This document shows positions 42,094-51,097 of a DNA stretch of 64,000 bases, one piece after another. Source of the DNA: DATMAM01 sp035559995 (GTDB lineage Bacteria > Desulfobacterota > Binatia > UBA9968); assembly GCA_035559995.1 (NCBI GenBank), contig DATMAM010000038.1, positions 1-64,000 on the forward strand, read 5' to 3'. Below the pieces are notes generated by a model. It was not told the DNA's origin. It did no database searches and saw nothing but the letters and a program-made list of their open reading frames with translations. Positions within the stretch are counted from its first letter, which is position 1. Each line of letters starts with the position of its first letter. The translations under genes and the position numbers were made by a program.

Positions 42094-42675
42094 ATGAAGC
42101 GCAAGGCGCTCCTCATAGACGATCATCTGCCCTCCAGAAACTCGCTCGCGCGTGCGCTGCGCGAGCAAGGGTGCGAGGTTATCGGCGAGGCCGCGGATGA
42201 AGAAAGCGCGGTTGGTTTGGCGCGCGCGCTTTCGCCGGACGTTGTGTTTGTCGCGTTTGGCCTCTCGGGCGCCGACGGAGTCACCGTTGCGCGCCACCTG
42301 ATGGAAGCTCGCCCGCTCCCGATCGTGATGCTCACGAGCCACTTCGAAAAGGACACCATCGAGCGGGCGAAAGCGGCCGGCGTCATGGCTTACCTCGTCA
42401 AGCCTTTGCGCAAGGAGGAGCTGCTTCCCGCCATCGAGCTGGCGATTTCTCGTTATGCGGAGCTTCGTTCCCTGCGCACGGACAACGAAACTCTCAAAAA
42501 AATGCTGGCATCGCGCAAGCTGATCGAGCGAGCCAAGGGGATCCTGATGAAGAGTCAGGGGCTTTCCGAAGCGGACGCGTTTGCGCTTTTGCAGAAAAAA
42601 AGCATGACGAGCCACCTTCCCATGGTCGAGATCGCCCGCGCGATCATCCTGGCCGAGGACGTCAAGCGGGGGTGA
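42094..42675 (+). CDS. ANTAR-domain response regulator with a degenerate receiver (NasT/AmiR-like)
   Basis: A 193-residue protein. Residues 1-120 form a receiver fold with the acidic pair Asp9-Asp10, Thr81 and Lys103, but the phosphoacceptor position is Ala54 (VFVAFGLSGADG, codon GCG). Residues about 125-190 form a coiled coil and ANTAR domain with KLIERAKGILMKSQGLSE. ANTAR proteins bind hairpins in leader RNAs and prevent termination, as in nitrate and amide operons. Placed behind PII under a probable sigma-54 promoter, it is likely to serve nitrogen metabolism, with control by something other than phosphorylation. Confidence 0.85.
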   Translation: MKRKALLIDDHLPSRNSLARALREQGCEVIGEAADEESAVGLARALSPDVVFVAFGLSGADGVTVARHLMEARPLPIVMLTSHFEKDTIERAKAAGVMAYLVKPLRKEELLPAIELAISRYAELRSLRTDNETLKKMLASRKLIERAKGILMKSQGLSEADAFALLQKKSMTSHLPMVEIARAIILAEDVKRG

Positions 42676-42686
42676 CCGTTGGGCTT

Positions 42687-44126
42687 TTAACGGAGCGACG
42701 CGAACGCCCTTCGGCTCAGCTCCAGCGCGTCGCCCGGAAGAATCCCGAGATAGAAAGTCGCCACGAGACTGACCGCGACCGCGGCGTAGAGATAAGGGGC
42801 GCGCGCGGCCGTTTTCGCTTCGACTCCCCCTTCATCCATGTACATCATCACAATGACGCGGAGATAGTACGCGAGCGAAAGCAGGCTGTTGAGGACGCCG
42901 ATAATGGCGAGATCCGTGTAACCGGCGAGGACCGCGGCGCGGAACAGGTAGAACTTTCCCGTAAAGCCGCCGAGCGGCGGAAACCCGGCAAGCGACAGCA
43001 TAAAGACCGCCATCGACATCGCCAGGAAGGGCCGGCTAAACCCGAGGCCGGCAAAATGGCGGTACTCCTCGTTGTCACCGCGGCCGTTCTTGAGCGCCAG
43101 CAGAACGGCAAAAGCCCCAAAGCTCATCGCGGAATAGGCAAGGAGGTAAAAGAGAAGCGCGCCGCCGCCAAATTCATTGCCGGCTACAATGGCGATCAGG
43201 AGATAGCCGGCGTGCGCGACGCTCGAATAGGCGAGCATCCGCTTGACGCTGCTTTGGGCAATGGCCAGAAGATTGCCCAACGTCATGGTCATGATCGCCA
43301 GGAGCCAAAACAGCCAATCCCACTGCGGGCTGAGCGGCGCCAGCTGATGAACGACGATTCGCGCCCACCCCGCGAACGCGGCCGCTTTGACGGCCACGGC
43401 CATAAAGGCCGTCACCGAAGTCGGCGCGCCCTCGTAAACGTCCGGCGCCCAGAAGTGAAACGGGACGGCGGCCACCTTGAAGGCCAGGCCGATGACGAGA
43501 AAAAGGGCGCCCGCGGTGAAGAGCCAATCGGGCTTGCCTGCGCTCTGGATGATCCAGTAACCGATCCGCGCCAGATGGGTGGCGCCCGTGGCGCCGTAGA
43601 TCAGCGCGATGCCGTAAAGGAGAAAACCGGTGGCAAAGGCGCCGACCATGAAGTACTTCATCGCCGCTTCGCTCGACTGCGGCTGCTCGCGCCTGAGCCC
43701 GGTGAGGATGTAAACCGCAATCGACATCGTCTCCAGGCCGAGAAAAAAAAGAATCAAATCGTTGGCGCTCGCCATGAGGATCATGCCCGCGGTCGAAAAC
43801 AGGATGAGCGCGTGATACTCTCCGGGGGGCATGTTCGTTTCGCTCAGGTAGTGCGCGGAAGAAAAAACCGCAAGCGCCGCGGCGGCAATTAAAAGCAAGG
43901 TGAAAAACAGGCTGAAGTTGTCGCCGAGCATCGTGTCGCCGAATGCGGCTTCCTGGCTATCCCACAACGACCCCGCAAGCGCCGCGGCGATGGCCAACCC
44001 GGCGACGCTGACCACCGCCAGCAGACCCTTCTCGTCGTCCCTAAGAAACAGGTCGGCGATCAGGACCACGAGCGCGGCGAGCGCGACTTCAGCCGCGGGA
44101 AGAAGCGGCGTCAAGTTGACTTCCAT
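42687..44126 (-). CDS. nuoN: NADH-quinone oxidoreductase subunit N
   Basis: A 479-residue antiporter-like subunit with 14 hydrophobic segments. The conserved membrane lysines and VKAAAFAGWARI, VKRMLAYSSVAHAGYLL and SLAGFPPLGGFTGKFYLF motifs identify NuoN. It is the last gene of the complex I operon and ends 11 bases from the convergent ANTAR gene. It contributes one proton-pumping unit in the membrane arm. Confidence 0.93.
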   Translation of the reverse strand: MEVNLTPLLPAAEVALAALVVLIADLFLRDDEKGLLAVVSVAGLAIAAALAGSLWDSQEAAFGDTMLGDNFSLFFTLLLIAAAALAVFSSAHYLSETNMPPGEYHALILFSTAGMILMASANDLILFFLGLETMSIAVYILTGLRREQPQSSEAAMKYFMVGAFATGFLLYGIALIYGATGATHLARIGYWIIQSAGKPDWLFTAGALFLVIGLAFKVAAVPFHFWAPDVYEGAPTSVTAFMAVAVKAAAFAGWARIVVHQLAPLSPQWDWLFWLLAIMTMTLGNLLAIAQSSVKRMLAYSSVAHAGYLLIAIVAGNEFGGGALLFYLLAYSAMSFGAFAVLLALKNGRGDNEEYRHFAGLGFSRPFLAMSMAVFMLSLAGFPPLGGFTGKFYLFRAAVLAGYTDLAIIGVLNSLLSLAYYLRVIVMMYMDEGGVEAKTAARAPYLYAAVAVSLVATFYLGILPGDALELSRRAFASLR

Positions 44127-44129
44127 AGG

Positions 44130-45659
44130 CTAACGCGCGCTCTCGCGGGCTTGGTCCGAGTCGAAAAGAGCCGGCGGCCTTTTGCCTTCAATTTGCTGGA
44201 CGACCGCATCGACGGCGGGCCTCATCCGCCTGAGCAGGGGATCCGGATAGATCCCGAGAAAAAATACCAGCGCAATAATGGGCGCGAGAATCGCGATCTC
44301 GCGCCGGTTAAGATCGGCCAAGGCATGACCGGCGCTTCGGCCCTGCGGGCCAAAAAAGACCCGGCGGTACATCCACAGCATGTACACGGGACCCAGGATC
44401 ACGCCCGTTGCGGCCAGCGCCGTCCAGAACGGAACCGCGCGAAAGGCCCCGAGCAGGATCAAGAACTCGCCCACAAACCCGTTGAGGCCCGGAAGCGCGA
44501 CCGAAGAGAAAGTGATCACGAGAAAGCAGGCGGAAAAGACGGGTAGCGGCTTCCACAGGCCGCCGTAGTCTGCGATCATCCGCGTGTGGGTGCGCTCGTA
44601 GATCATGCCGACGAGCAGGAACAGCGCGCCGGTGGAAAGCCCGTGGTTGAGCATCTGGTAGAGCGCGCCCTGGATGCCGTCCTGATTGAGCGCGAACAGC
44701 CCCAAAACGACAAGGCCCAGGTGGCTCACCGAAGAGTACGCGACCAGGCGCTTGAGATCCGCTTGCATCATCGCGACCAGAGCGCCGTAGACGACGCCGA
44801 CGACGGCGAGAGCAATCAGCGCGGGCTTAAGCGCGAGCGTCACTTCGGGGAAGAGCGGGATGGCGAAACGGAGCAGGCCATAGGTGCCCATCTTGAGGAG
44901 CACGCCCGCGAGGATCACCGAGCCGGCCGTGGGCGCCTCGACATGGGCGTCGGGAAGCCAGGTGTGAAGCGGGAACAGGGGCACCTTGATCGCGAAAGAG
45001 AGCGCAAACGCCGCAAACAGCCAGAGCTGCTCTTCGAAGGGAAGGCTCAGCGCTTGAATGCGGAAGAGATCAAACGACAGGCTCTGGGTGAGCTCGGCGT
45101 GGCGCACGGCGAGGTAGATGATCGCCACCAGCATCAGCAGGCTCCCACTCATCGTGTAGAGAACGAACTTGACCGCCGCGTAGACGCGCCGCGGCCCGCC
45201 CCACATGCCGATAATGAAGTACATCGGGATCAGCATGAGCTCCCAAAAGACGTAGAACAGAAACAGATCGAGCGCGACCAAAGTGCCGATCATGCCCGTC
45301 TCCAGAACGAGCATGAAGAACAGGAACTCCTTGACGCGCTCCGCGATCGTCCAGGACGCGAGGATGGCAAGCGGTACGAGAAACGCGGTGAGCAGAACCA
45401 AGAACAGGTTGATGCCGTCGACGGCGACAAAATAGTCGATGCCGTAAGCGGGAATCCAGCGGGCGCGGTCAACGAGTTGGATCGTGGCAAGCCCGGGCTC
45501 GAACTTCCAGAGAATTTTGAGCGCCCACAAAAAAGTCAGGGCCGCGAAAAGAAACGCGACCTTGAAGAGCGCGCCCGTAGCCCGGCGCGGGAGCGCGAGC
45601 ACGAGCAAAGCTCCGGCGGCGGGCAGAAAGATCAGCAGGGTAAGATCGCCGGAAAACAT
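44130..45659 (-). CDS. nuoM: NADH-quinone oxidoreductase subunit M
   Basis: A 509-residue antiporter-like subunit with about 14 membrane segments. HTWLPDAHVEAPTAGSVILA with the conserved histidine-proline-glutamate run, LKRLVAYSSVSHLGLV and LPGLNGFVGEFLIL are NuoM signatures. It is separated from nuoN by 3 bases. Middle proton-pumping module of the membrane arm. Confidence 0.94.
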   Translation of the reverse strand: MFSGDLTLLIFLPAAGALLVLALPRRATGALFKVAFLFAALTFLWALKILWKFEPGLATIQLVDRARWIPAYGIDYFVAVDGINLFLVLLTAFLVPLAILASWTIAERVKEFLFFMLVLETGMIGTLVALDLFLFYVFWELMLIPMYFIIGMWGGPRRVYAAVKFVLYTMSGSLLMLVAIIYLAVRHAELTQSLSFDLFRIQALSLPFEEQLWLFAAFALSFAIKVPLFPLHTWLPDAHVEAPTAGSVILAGVLLKMGTYGLLRFAIPLFPEVTLALKPALIALAVVGVVYGALVAMMQADLKRLVAYSSVSHLGLVVLGLFALNQDGIQGALYQMLNHGLSTGALFLLVGMIYERTHTRMIADYGGLWKPLPVFSACFLVITFSSVALPGLNGFVGEFLILLGAFRAVPFWTALAATGVILGPVYMLWMYRRVFFGPQGRSAGHALADLNRREIAILAPIIALVFFLGIYPDPLLRRMRPAVDAVVQQIEGKRPPALFDSDQARESAR

Positions 45660-45665
45660 ACCGCG

Positions 45666-47597
45666 CTATCCGAGCGTGAAGTAACTCAAAACGATGAGCG
45701 CGCCCAAAAGAAACGCGAACAGATAGTGCTGGACGTATCCCGACTGGAGCCGCCGCCAGCGAACGCTTGCCGCCCAGAACCCTCCCGCCACGGCATTGAC
45801 TGCGCCGTCGATCAGCCCGGGATCGAAGCTTGCCGCGAGCCAGGAAGAAAAGCGCGTGAGCGGCTGGACGAGCGCGACGTCGTAAGCTTCGTCGACGTAG
45901 TATTTGCGGGCGAGCAGTCGATAAAGCGCGCGCAACGCCGCTGGCTCGGAAACCTCAAAGCCGCGCGTACTCCGCACGCAACCGATATACGCCGCCCAAA
46001 CGCCGAGCGCGGCGATCGCCACCGTGAGCGCGACGAGCCAAAGTTCCTCGCTCAAGGGCTCGTGCGCGGCGGCGGGCCGAGCGCCGAAAACCGGCGCCAA
46101 CCAGCTCTCCCACACCCCGCCGCCCAGGTAGTGCGGCGCCCCGAGCCAGCCCGCAACCACCGAGCCGAGCGCGAGCACGACCAGCGGCAGCGTCATCACC
46201 GGCGGCGATTCGTGGATCTGGCCGCGGAGCTCCGCGGGCGCGCGCGCTTCACCGTGAAAGACGAGGAAAAATTGCCGGAACATGTAAAGCGCGGTCAGGC
46301 CGGCGGTGATCCAGCCCACCAGCCACAGGCCGAAAGAGCCTCGCGCGCTCGCAAACGCCTGCCACAGGATCAGATCCTTGGAAAAGAAGCCCGCCGTCAG
46401 CGGCGCGCCCGAGATCGCCAGCGCCGCGGCGAGAAAGGTCCAGTACGTCACCGGAAAATAGCGCTTGAGCCCGCCCATCTTCAGCATGTCCTGTTCGCCC
46501 CTTAGGCCGTGAATGACGCTGCCCGCGGAGAGAAACAGGCACGCTTTAAAAAAGGCGTGCGTGAAGAGGTGAAAAATCGCTGCCGAGAAGGCGCCGACTC
46601 CGACGGCGACAAACATGTAACCGAGCTGGCTTACGGTCGAATAGGCGAGCACGCGCTTGATGTCGTTTTGCGCGAGCGCAATCGTCGCCGCCACCAGCGC
46701 GGTCAGAGCGCCGATCCAGGCGATCAGCGTGAGGGTGAAGGGGGCCGACGAAAAAAGAAAATGCAGGCGCGCGGTCATATAGACGCCCGCGGTCACCATC
46801 GTCGCGGCATGGATCAGAGCGCTCACGGGCGTGGGCCCCTGCATGGCATCGGGAAGCCAGACGTAGAGCGGGATCTGCGCCGATTTGCCGGTCGCGCCGG
46901 CAAAGAGAAGAAGCGTGATCAGCGTGAGCTTTGCCGGCGCGAGCAGGTGCGCGTTTCGTTCCAAGACCGAAAAATCGAGCGACGGGATGCCTTGACCGCT
47001 CATCTCCCAAAAGAGGAGCAGCACTCCCAGCAAAAACCCGAAATCCCCGATCCGGTTCACGATAAAGGCTTTGTTGCCGGCGATCGCGTTGACGTTTTCT
47101 TGGTACCAAAAACCGATCAGTAAAAACGAGCACAGGCCGACGCCTTCCCAGCCGACAAAAAGGAGCACGAGATTGTCGGCCATGACGAGAAGGGTCATAA
47201 AAAAGATAAACAGGTTCAGGTAGGCGAAGTAGCGCGCGACGCCGTCGTCGTGCGCCATGTAGCCGACCGAATAAACGTGGATCAGAAAACCGATGCCGGT
47301 GATGACCAGAAGCATGAGCGCGCTCAACCGGTCGACCGCGAGCGCGACGTCGACTTTCAACGAGCCGGAATCGAGCCAGACGAAAAGCACATCGCGCAGC
47401 GCGCCCGCGTCTGCTACCCGAACGGCCGCGTAGGCCGACAGGAGGAAAGACCCGGCGACCGCGGCGCAGGCGATCCCGCCGGCCGCTCTTCGACCCAGCT
47501 GCCGGCCCCAGAAGACGTTCACGAGCGCGGCCGCCAAAGGAATCGCGGGAATCAGGCCGAGCGCTTCGAGCGGCGTACCGGATGCCCCCGTTTGCAT
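45666..47597 (-). CDS. nuoL: NADH-quinone oxidoreductase subunit L
   Basis: A 643-residue distal antiporter-like subunit: YVWLPDAMQGPTPVSALIHA, IKRVLAYSTVSQLGYMFVA, and a C-terminal lateral helix region. Length matches the family. Start and stop lie 1-6 bases from nuoK and nuoM, so the genes are tightly packed. Confidence 0.94.
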   Translation of the reverse strand: MQTGASGTPLEALGLIPAIPLAAALVNVFWGRQLGRRAAGGIACAAVAGSFLLSAYAAVRVADAGALRDVLFVWLDSGSLKVDVALAVDRLSALMLLVITGIGFLIHVYSVGYMAHDDGVARYFAYLNLFIFFMTLLVMADNLVLLFVGWEGVGLCSFLLIGFWYQENVNAIAGNKAFIVNRIGDFGFLLGVLLLFWEMSGQGIPSLDFSVLERNAHLLAPAKLTLITLLLFAGATGKSAQIPLYVWLPDAMQGPTPVSALIHAATMVTAGVYMTARLHFLFSSAPFTLTLIAWIGALTALVAATIALAQNDIKRVLAYSTVSQLGYMFVAVGVGAFSAAIFHLFTHAFFKACLFLSAGSVIHGLRGEQDMLKMGGLKRYFPVTYWTFLAAALAISGAPLTAGFFSKDLILWQAFASARGSFGLWLVGWITAGLTALYMFRQFFLVFHGEARAPAELRGQIHESPPVMTLPLVVLALGSVVAGWLGAPHYLGGGVWESWLAPVFGARPAAAHEPLSEELWLVALTVAIAALGVWAAYIGCVRSTRGFEVSEPAALRALYRLLARKYYVDEAYDVALVQPLTRFSSWLAASFDPGLIDGAVNAVAGGFWAASVRWRRLQSGYVQHYLFAFLLGALIVLSYFTLG

Positions 47598-47598
47598 T

Positions 47599-47904
47599 TT
47601 ACCCCCTGAGAAGATGCATCTGTTCCGGATCGAGAGTCCGCCGGTGGCGCGAAAGCGCGATGACGATCGCCAGACCGACGACCGCCTCGGCGGCGGCTAC
47701 CGTCATGACAAAAAAGACGATGACCTGACCTTCCATCTGGCCATGGGCGCGCGCGAAAGCGACGAAGGTTAAGTTTACCGCATTGAGCATCAGTTCGATC
47801 GACATCAGAACGACGATCAGATTGCGCCGGAGAATCACGCCGGCCACGCCGATGGCAAAGATCACCGCGGCGAGGACCAGATAATAGTGGACGGGAATCA
47901 TCAT
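47599..47904 (-). CDS. nuoK: NADH-quinone oxidoreductase subunit K
   Basis: A 101-residue, three-helix membrane protein with MSIELMLNAVNLTFVAFAR, containing the conserved glutamate of the second helix, and AEAVVGLAIVIAL with the third-helix glutamate. It overlaps nuoJ by 4 bases. Confidence 0.93.
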   Translation of the reverse strand: MMIPVHYYLVLAAVIFAIGVAGVILRRNLIVVLMSIELMLNAVNLTFVAFARAHGQMEGQVIVFFVMTVAAAEAVVGLAIVIALSRHRRTLDPEQMHLLRG

Positions 47905-48404
47905 GGCGTCCCGCGCCGGGCCAGGGCGACCGCGCCGATGATCGCGACCAGCAGCACGATCGAGGCGATCTCAAACGGGAGGACAAAATCGCCGAAGAGG
48001 CTTTGAGCGAGCGCTTGCGGACTGCCAAACCCCGGGCCGAGCGACGCGCCGCTTGCGGGGCTGGCGCCGGCGCCGGTCAAGAAGCGGCCGACCAGCGCGA
48101 GCACGAAGAGCGCGCACGCGGCGCCGACGCCCGCCCACCACAGGCGCGCCTTGGGCTCGATGTTGGCGGGGTTGAGGAGCATGATCACGAACAGGAAAAG
48201 CACCATGACCGCGCCCGCGTAAACGAGCACCTGCAGCGCCGCAACCATCGGGGCGCTCAGGCGCAAAAAGAAGATCGCCATCATAAAAAGCGCGGCGACA
48301 AGCGCGAGCGCGCTGTGAACCGGGTTGCGCACCAGGATCACCAGCAGAGAAAAGCCGATCAGGAGCGCGGCCAGGAAAAAGAAAACGACGAGCTCAGGGT
48401 TCAT
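47901..48404 (-). CDS. nuoJ: NADH-quinone oxidoreductase subunit J
   Basis: A 167-residue, five-helix membrane protein. The third helix has LQVLVYAGAVMVLFLFVIML, with the pi-bulge tyrosine region conserved in NuoJ. Only 27 bases separate it from nuoH, so nuoI, which normally sits between them, is absent. Confidence 0.92.
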   Translation of the reverse strand: MNPELVVFFFLAALLIGFSLLVILVRNPVHSALALVAALFMMAIFFLRLSAPMVAALQVLVYAGAVMVLFLFVIMLLNPANIEPKARLWWAGVGAACALFVLALVGRFLTGAGASPASGASLGPGFGSPQALAQSLFGDFVLPFEIASIVLLVAIIGAVALARRGTP

Positions 48405-48431
48405 CGGCGACGGTTTCGGTCCTGCGCGCTT

Positions 48432-49526
48432 TTAGCCGACGAGCCAGATCGCGGTTACGACCAGATTCGCGAGCGCCAGCGGCAGGAGCATCTTCCAGCC
48501 CAAGCGCATGACCTGATCGTAGCGAAAGCGCGGCAACGTCCAGCGCAGCAAAATAAAAAGCCAGCAAAAAAAGATGAGCTTCAAGAGAAACGCGCCGACC
48601 TGAAGCGCGACCACCCCGAGGTGGGGCAGCACAAGCGTCGCGCCCCAGGGAAAATGAAAGCCGTCGCGGAGCAGGTAAGGCACCTGCCAGCCGCCGAAAA
48701 ACAGCGTCGTGATCAGGCCGGCCGCGGTCACGATCTCGGCAAACTCGCCGGCAAAAAACATGAGAAACTTGCCGCCCGAATACTCGGTGTGAAATCCGGC
48801 GACGATTTCCGACTCGCCTTCCGGCAAGTCGAAAGGGACGCGTTTGGATTCGGCGACCGCGGCGGCAAAAAAAAGCAGAAACCCGACCGGCTGCAGGACG
48901 ATGCCCCACTGGGGCAGCCAGCCCCACATTAACTCGCCCTGCGCGCGCGCGATCGTTTGCGGCTCGAGCGTGCCGTAAACCATCAACACGCCCATCACGG
49001 AAAGCCCCATCGCGACTTCGTAGGAGATCATTTGCGCGGAGCCGCGGATGCCGCCGAGAAGCGAAAACTTGTTGTTCGATGCCCACGCGCCGATGACGAT
49101 TCCATAGACGCCGAGCGAGGCGAGCGCGAAGACGTAAAGCACGCCGATATCGATGTGGGCCAGCTGTAGGTTGATCTCGCGCCCGCCGACGACCAGGACG
49201 TCGCCGAACGGGATGACCGCAAAAGTCACGAGCGGCGGGAAAATCGCCAGGCACGGAGCCAAGGCGTGCAAGAGCTTGTCGCCGTACGCCGGCGTGTAGC
49301 TTTCCTTGGTTAAAAACTTGATCGGATCGGCGATCAGCGTGTTCACGAGTCCCAGGCCGGCAAAGCCGAACACCGACGCGCGGTTGGCGCCGATGCGATC
49401 CTGGATGAGCGCGCTCCCTTTTCTTTCCACCCAGCCCATCAGCCCCGCGAGGTTCAGCACCAAAAAAAGCACAATGAAAGTCTTGGCGGCGATGATGCTC
49501 AGATCGATCCACATGGCGGCTGTCAC
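48432..49526 (-). CDS. nuoH: NADH-quinone oxidoreductase subunit H
   Basis: A 364-residue subunit with eight or nine helices. It has VERKGSALIQDRIGANRASV near the N-terminus and PFDLPEGESEIVAGFHTEYS, the conserved quinone-channel loop of NuoH. The GTG start at 49526 overlaps the nuoG stop as GTGA; ATG 49514 is an alternative. It anchors the connecting module, including NuoB and NuoI, to the membrane. Confidence 0.94.
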   Translation of the reverse strand: MTAAMWIDLSIIAAKTFIVLFLVLNLAGLMGWVERKGSALIQDRIGANRASVFGFAGLGLVNTLIADPIKFLTKESYTPAYGDKLLHALAPCLAIFPPLVTFAVIPFGDVLVVGGREINLQLAHIDIGVLYVFALASLGVYGIVIGAWASNNKFSLLGGIRGSAQMISYEVAMGLSVMGVLMVYGTLEPQTIARAQGELMWGWLPQWGIVLQPVGFLLFFAAAVAESKRVPFDLPEGESEIVAGFHTEYSGGKFLMFFAGEFAEIVTAAGLITTLFFGGWQVPYLLRDGFHFPWGATLVLPHLGVVALQVGAFLLKLIFFCWLFILLRWTLPRFRYDQVMRLGWKMLLPLALANLVVTAIWLVG

Positions 49527-51094
49527 CGTTCTTCGAGCTGCACTCCGAGCTCGCCGATCCGCTCGTAACTAAGGCCGCGGTAGGCGGGAATTTCCGCGCT
49601 CAGCGCCGCAAAAACGTCCCCCGGATTGGCGTAGGGGATTGGCGCGCCCGCAAGCGCGAAAAGACGGGCAAAAATTTCCCAATCCGGCAAGGCGCCCGCG
49701 GGCGGGACCAGCGCCGGGCGGAGCCGCTGCACCCTGCCTTTTCGGTTGGTGTAGGTGCCGTCCTTTTCGGCAAAGTTCATCGCCGGAAGAACGACGTGGG
49801 CGATACTGGCGCTGGCGCTCAAGGTCGTATCCTGAACGACGAGGAAGCGGAGCCGCTTGAGCGCGGCGGCGATCTCGCTTGCGTCCGAGGCCTGCGAAAG
49901 CAGATCCTCGCCGACGATAAAGACAGCGCCAAAGTCTCCGCGCTTCAGCCGCTCAAGCCAGGAGTCCATGTCCGTGTCGGCGCAGCCGGCGTCGCGCGCG
50001 CCGCGAAGGTTGGGCGAACGGTCCGGGCTCATCAAGATCTTTGCCGTCTCGGAAAGCTCGCGCTCCCGGTAGAAAACCTGCAAGGCCGCGTCCGACGAGA
50101 GCCGCTTGAGGAGGCGGCTGAAAAGATAGGCTTCTTCGTTCGTCGCCCGCCCCGAGATCAGGCCCGCCAGCGGAGCGGCCGCGCTCAGGCCGGAAAGGAC
50201 GGCCTTCAGCGCCGTCTCCCAATCGGTGGGCACAAGCCCGCCCTCTTGGCGGACGAGCGGCGCGGTGAGCCGCTCGACTTCGGTCAGCGCGTGAAAACAA
50301 TAGCGCCCCTCGTCGCAGATCCAGTGGCTGTTGACCTCTTCGTTCACCCGCGGCTTAAAACGGGCGATTCGATTCTGGTAGGTCTCGATTTTGATGTTGC
50401 AGCCCGTGCTGCAGCCGGGACAGACCGACGGCGTCGAGCTCAGGTACCAGACGCGCACGCGAAAACGAAAATCGCGGTCCGTCAAGGCCCCGACCGGACA
50501 AATGTCGTTGACGTTGGCGGAAAGGGGATTATCGAGCGCTGTTCCCGGGAAAAGCGCGATCGTCGCTCGATCGCCGCGCTCGAGCACCGTTAGCTCCTCG
50601 GTGCGCGTGACTTCCTGCAGAAAGCGCACGCAGCGGGTGCATTTGATGCAGCGCTCCGCGTCAAACACCACGTGCGGCCCGAAGATCTGCCGCTTGGGAG
50701 CGCGCTCCTTGTTTTCGACGAAGCGGCTCGGCGAGAGATCGTGCTTCATGTAGTAGTCCTGCAGCCAGCATTCCCCCGCCTGATCGCAGATCGGGCAATC
50801 CAGGGGATGGTTAATCAGGAGAAACTCCATGACGGCCCGGCGCGCCTCGATAACCTTCGGGCTTGCGGTTCTGACGACCATGCCGTCACTCGCCAGCGTA
50901 TTGCAGGCGATCTGCAATTTCGGCATCTTTTCGATTTCCACCAGGCACATGCGGCAGTTGCCGGCGATCGACAGCTTGGGATGGTAGCAGTAGTGCGGGA
51001 TGAAAATGCCTTCGTCGGCCGCCGCCTGGATGACCGTCTTGCCTTTGACGGTCTCAATGTCGCGACCGTCGATATTGATCTTGACTCGGTCCAT
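49523..51094 (-). CDS. nuoG: NADH-quinone oxidoreductase subunit G, short form
   Basis: A 523-residue protein. The N-terminal 2Fe-2S site (CYHPKLSIAGNCRMC) is intact, followed by HPLDCPICDQAGEC for the His-Cys 4Fe-4S cluster, CIKCTRCVR plus NDICPVGAL, and CPGCSTGCNIKI with CDEGRY for N7-type ligands. The molybdopterin-like C-domain is only about 300 residues, much shorter than the 600-700 of E. coli or Thermus. It begins 3 bases after nuoF. The N-module electron path is complete. Confidence 0.9.
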   Translation of the reverse strand: MDRVKINIDGRDIETVKGKTVIQAAADEGIFIPHYCYHPKLSIAGNCRMCLVEIEKMPKLQIACNTLASDGMVVRTASPKVIEARRAVMEFLLINHPLDCPICDQAGECWLQDYYMKHDLSPSRFVENKERAPKRQIFGPHVVFDAERCIKCTRCVRFLQEVTRTEELTVLERGDRATIALFPGTALDNPLSANVNDICPVGALTDRDFRFRVRVWYLSSTPSVCPGCSTGCNIKIETYQNRIARFKPRVNEEVNSHWICDEGRYCFHALTEVERLTAPLVRQEGGLVPTDWETALKAVLSGLSAAAPLAGLISGRATNEEAYLFSRLLKRLSSDAALQVFYRERELSETAKILMSPDRSPNLRGARDAGCADTDMDSWLERLKRGDFGAVFIVGEDLLSQASDASEIAAALKRLRFLVVQDTTLSASASIAHVVLPAMNFAEKDGTYTNRKGRVQRLRPALVPPAGALPDWEIFARLFALAGAPIPYANPGDVFAALSAEIPAYRGLSYERIGELGVQLEER

Positions 51095-51097
51095 CGA

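Noticed and set aside
42672..43892. 406-codon plus-strand open frame opposite nuoN
   Set aside because: Composition is arginine-, glutamate- and glycine-rich low complexity; it lies wholly over nuoN.
44586..46505. 639-codon plus-strand open frame opposite nuoM and nuoL
   Set aside because: Highly charged, repetitive composition with no domains; it is the high-GC antisense shadow of clear membrane protein genes.
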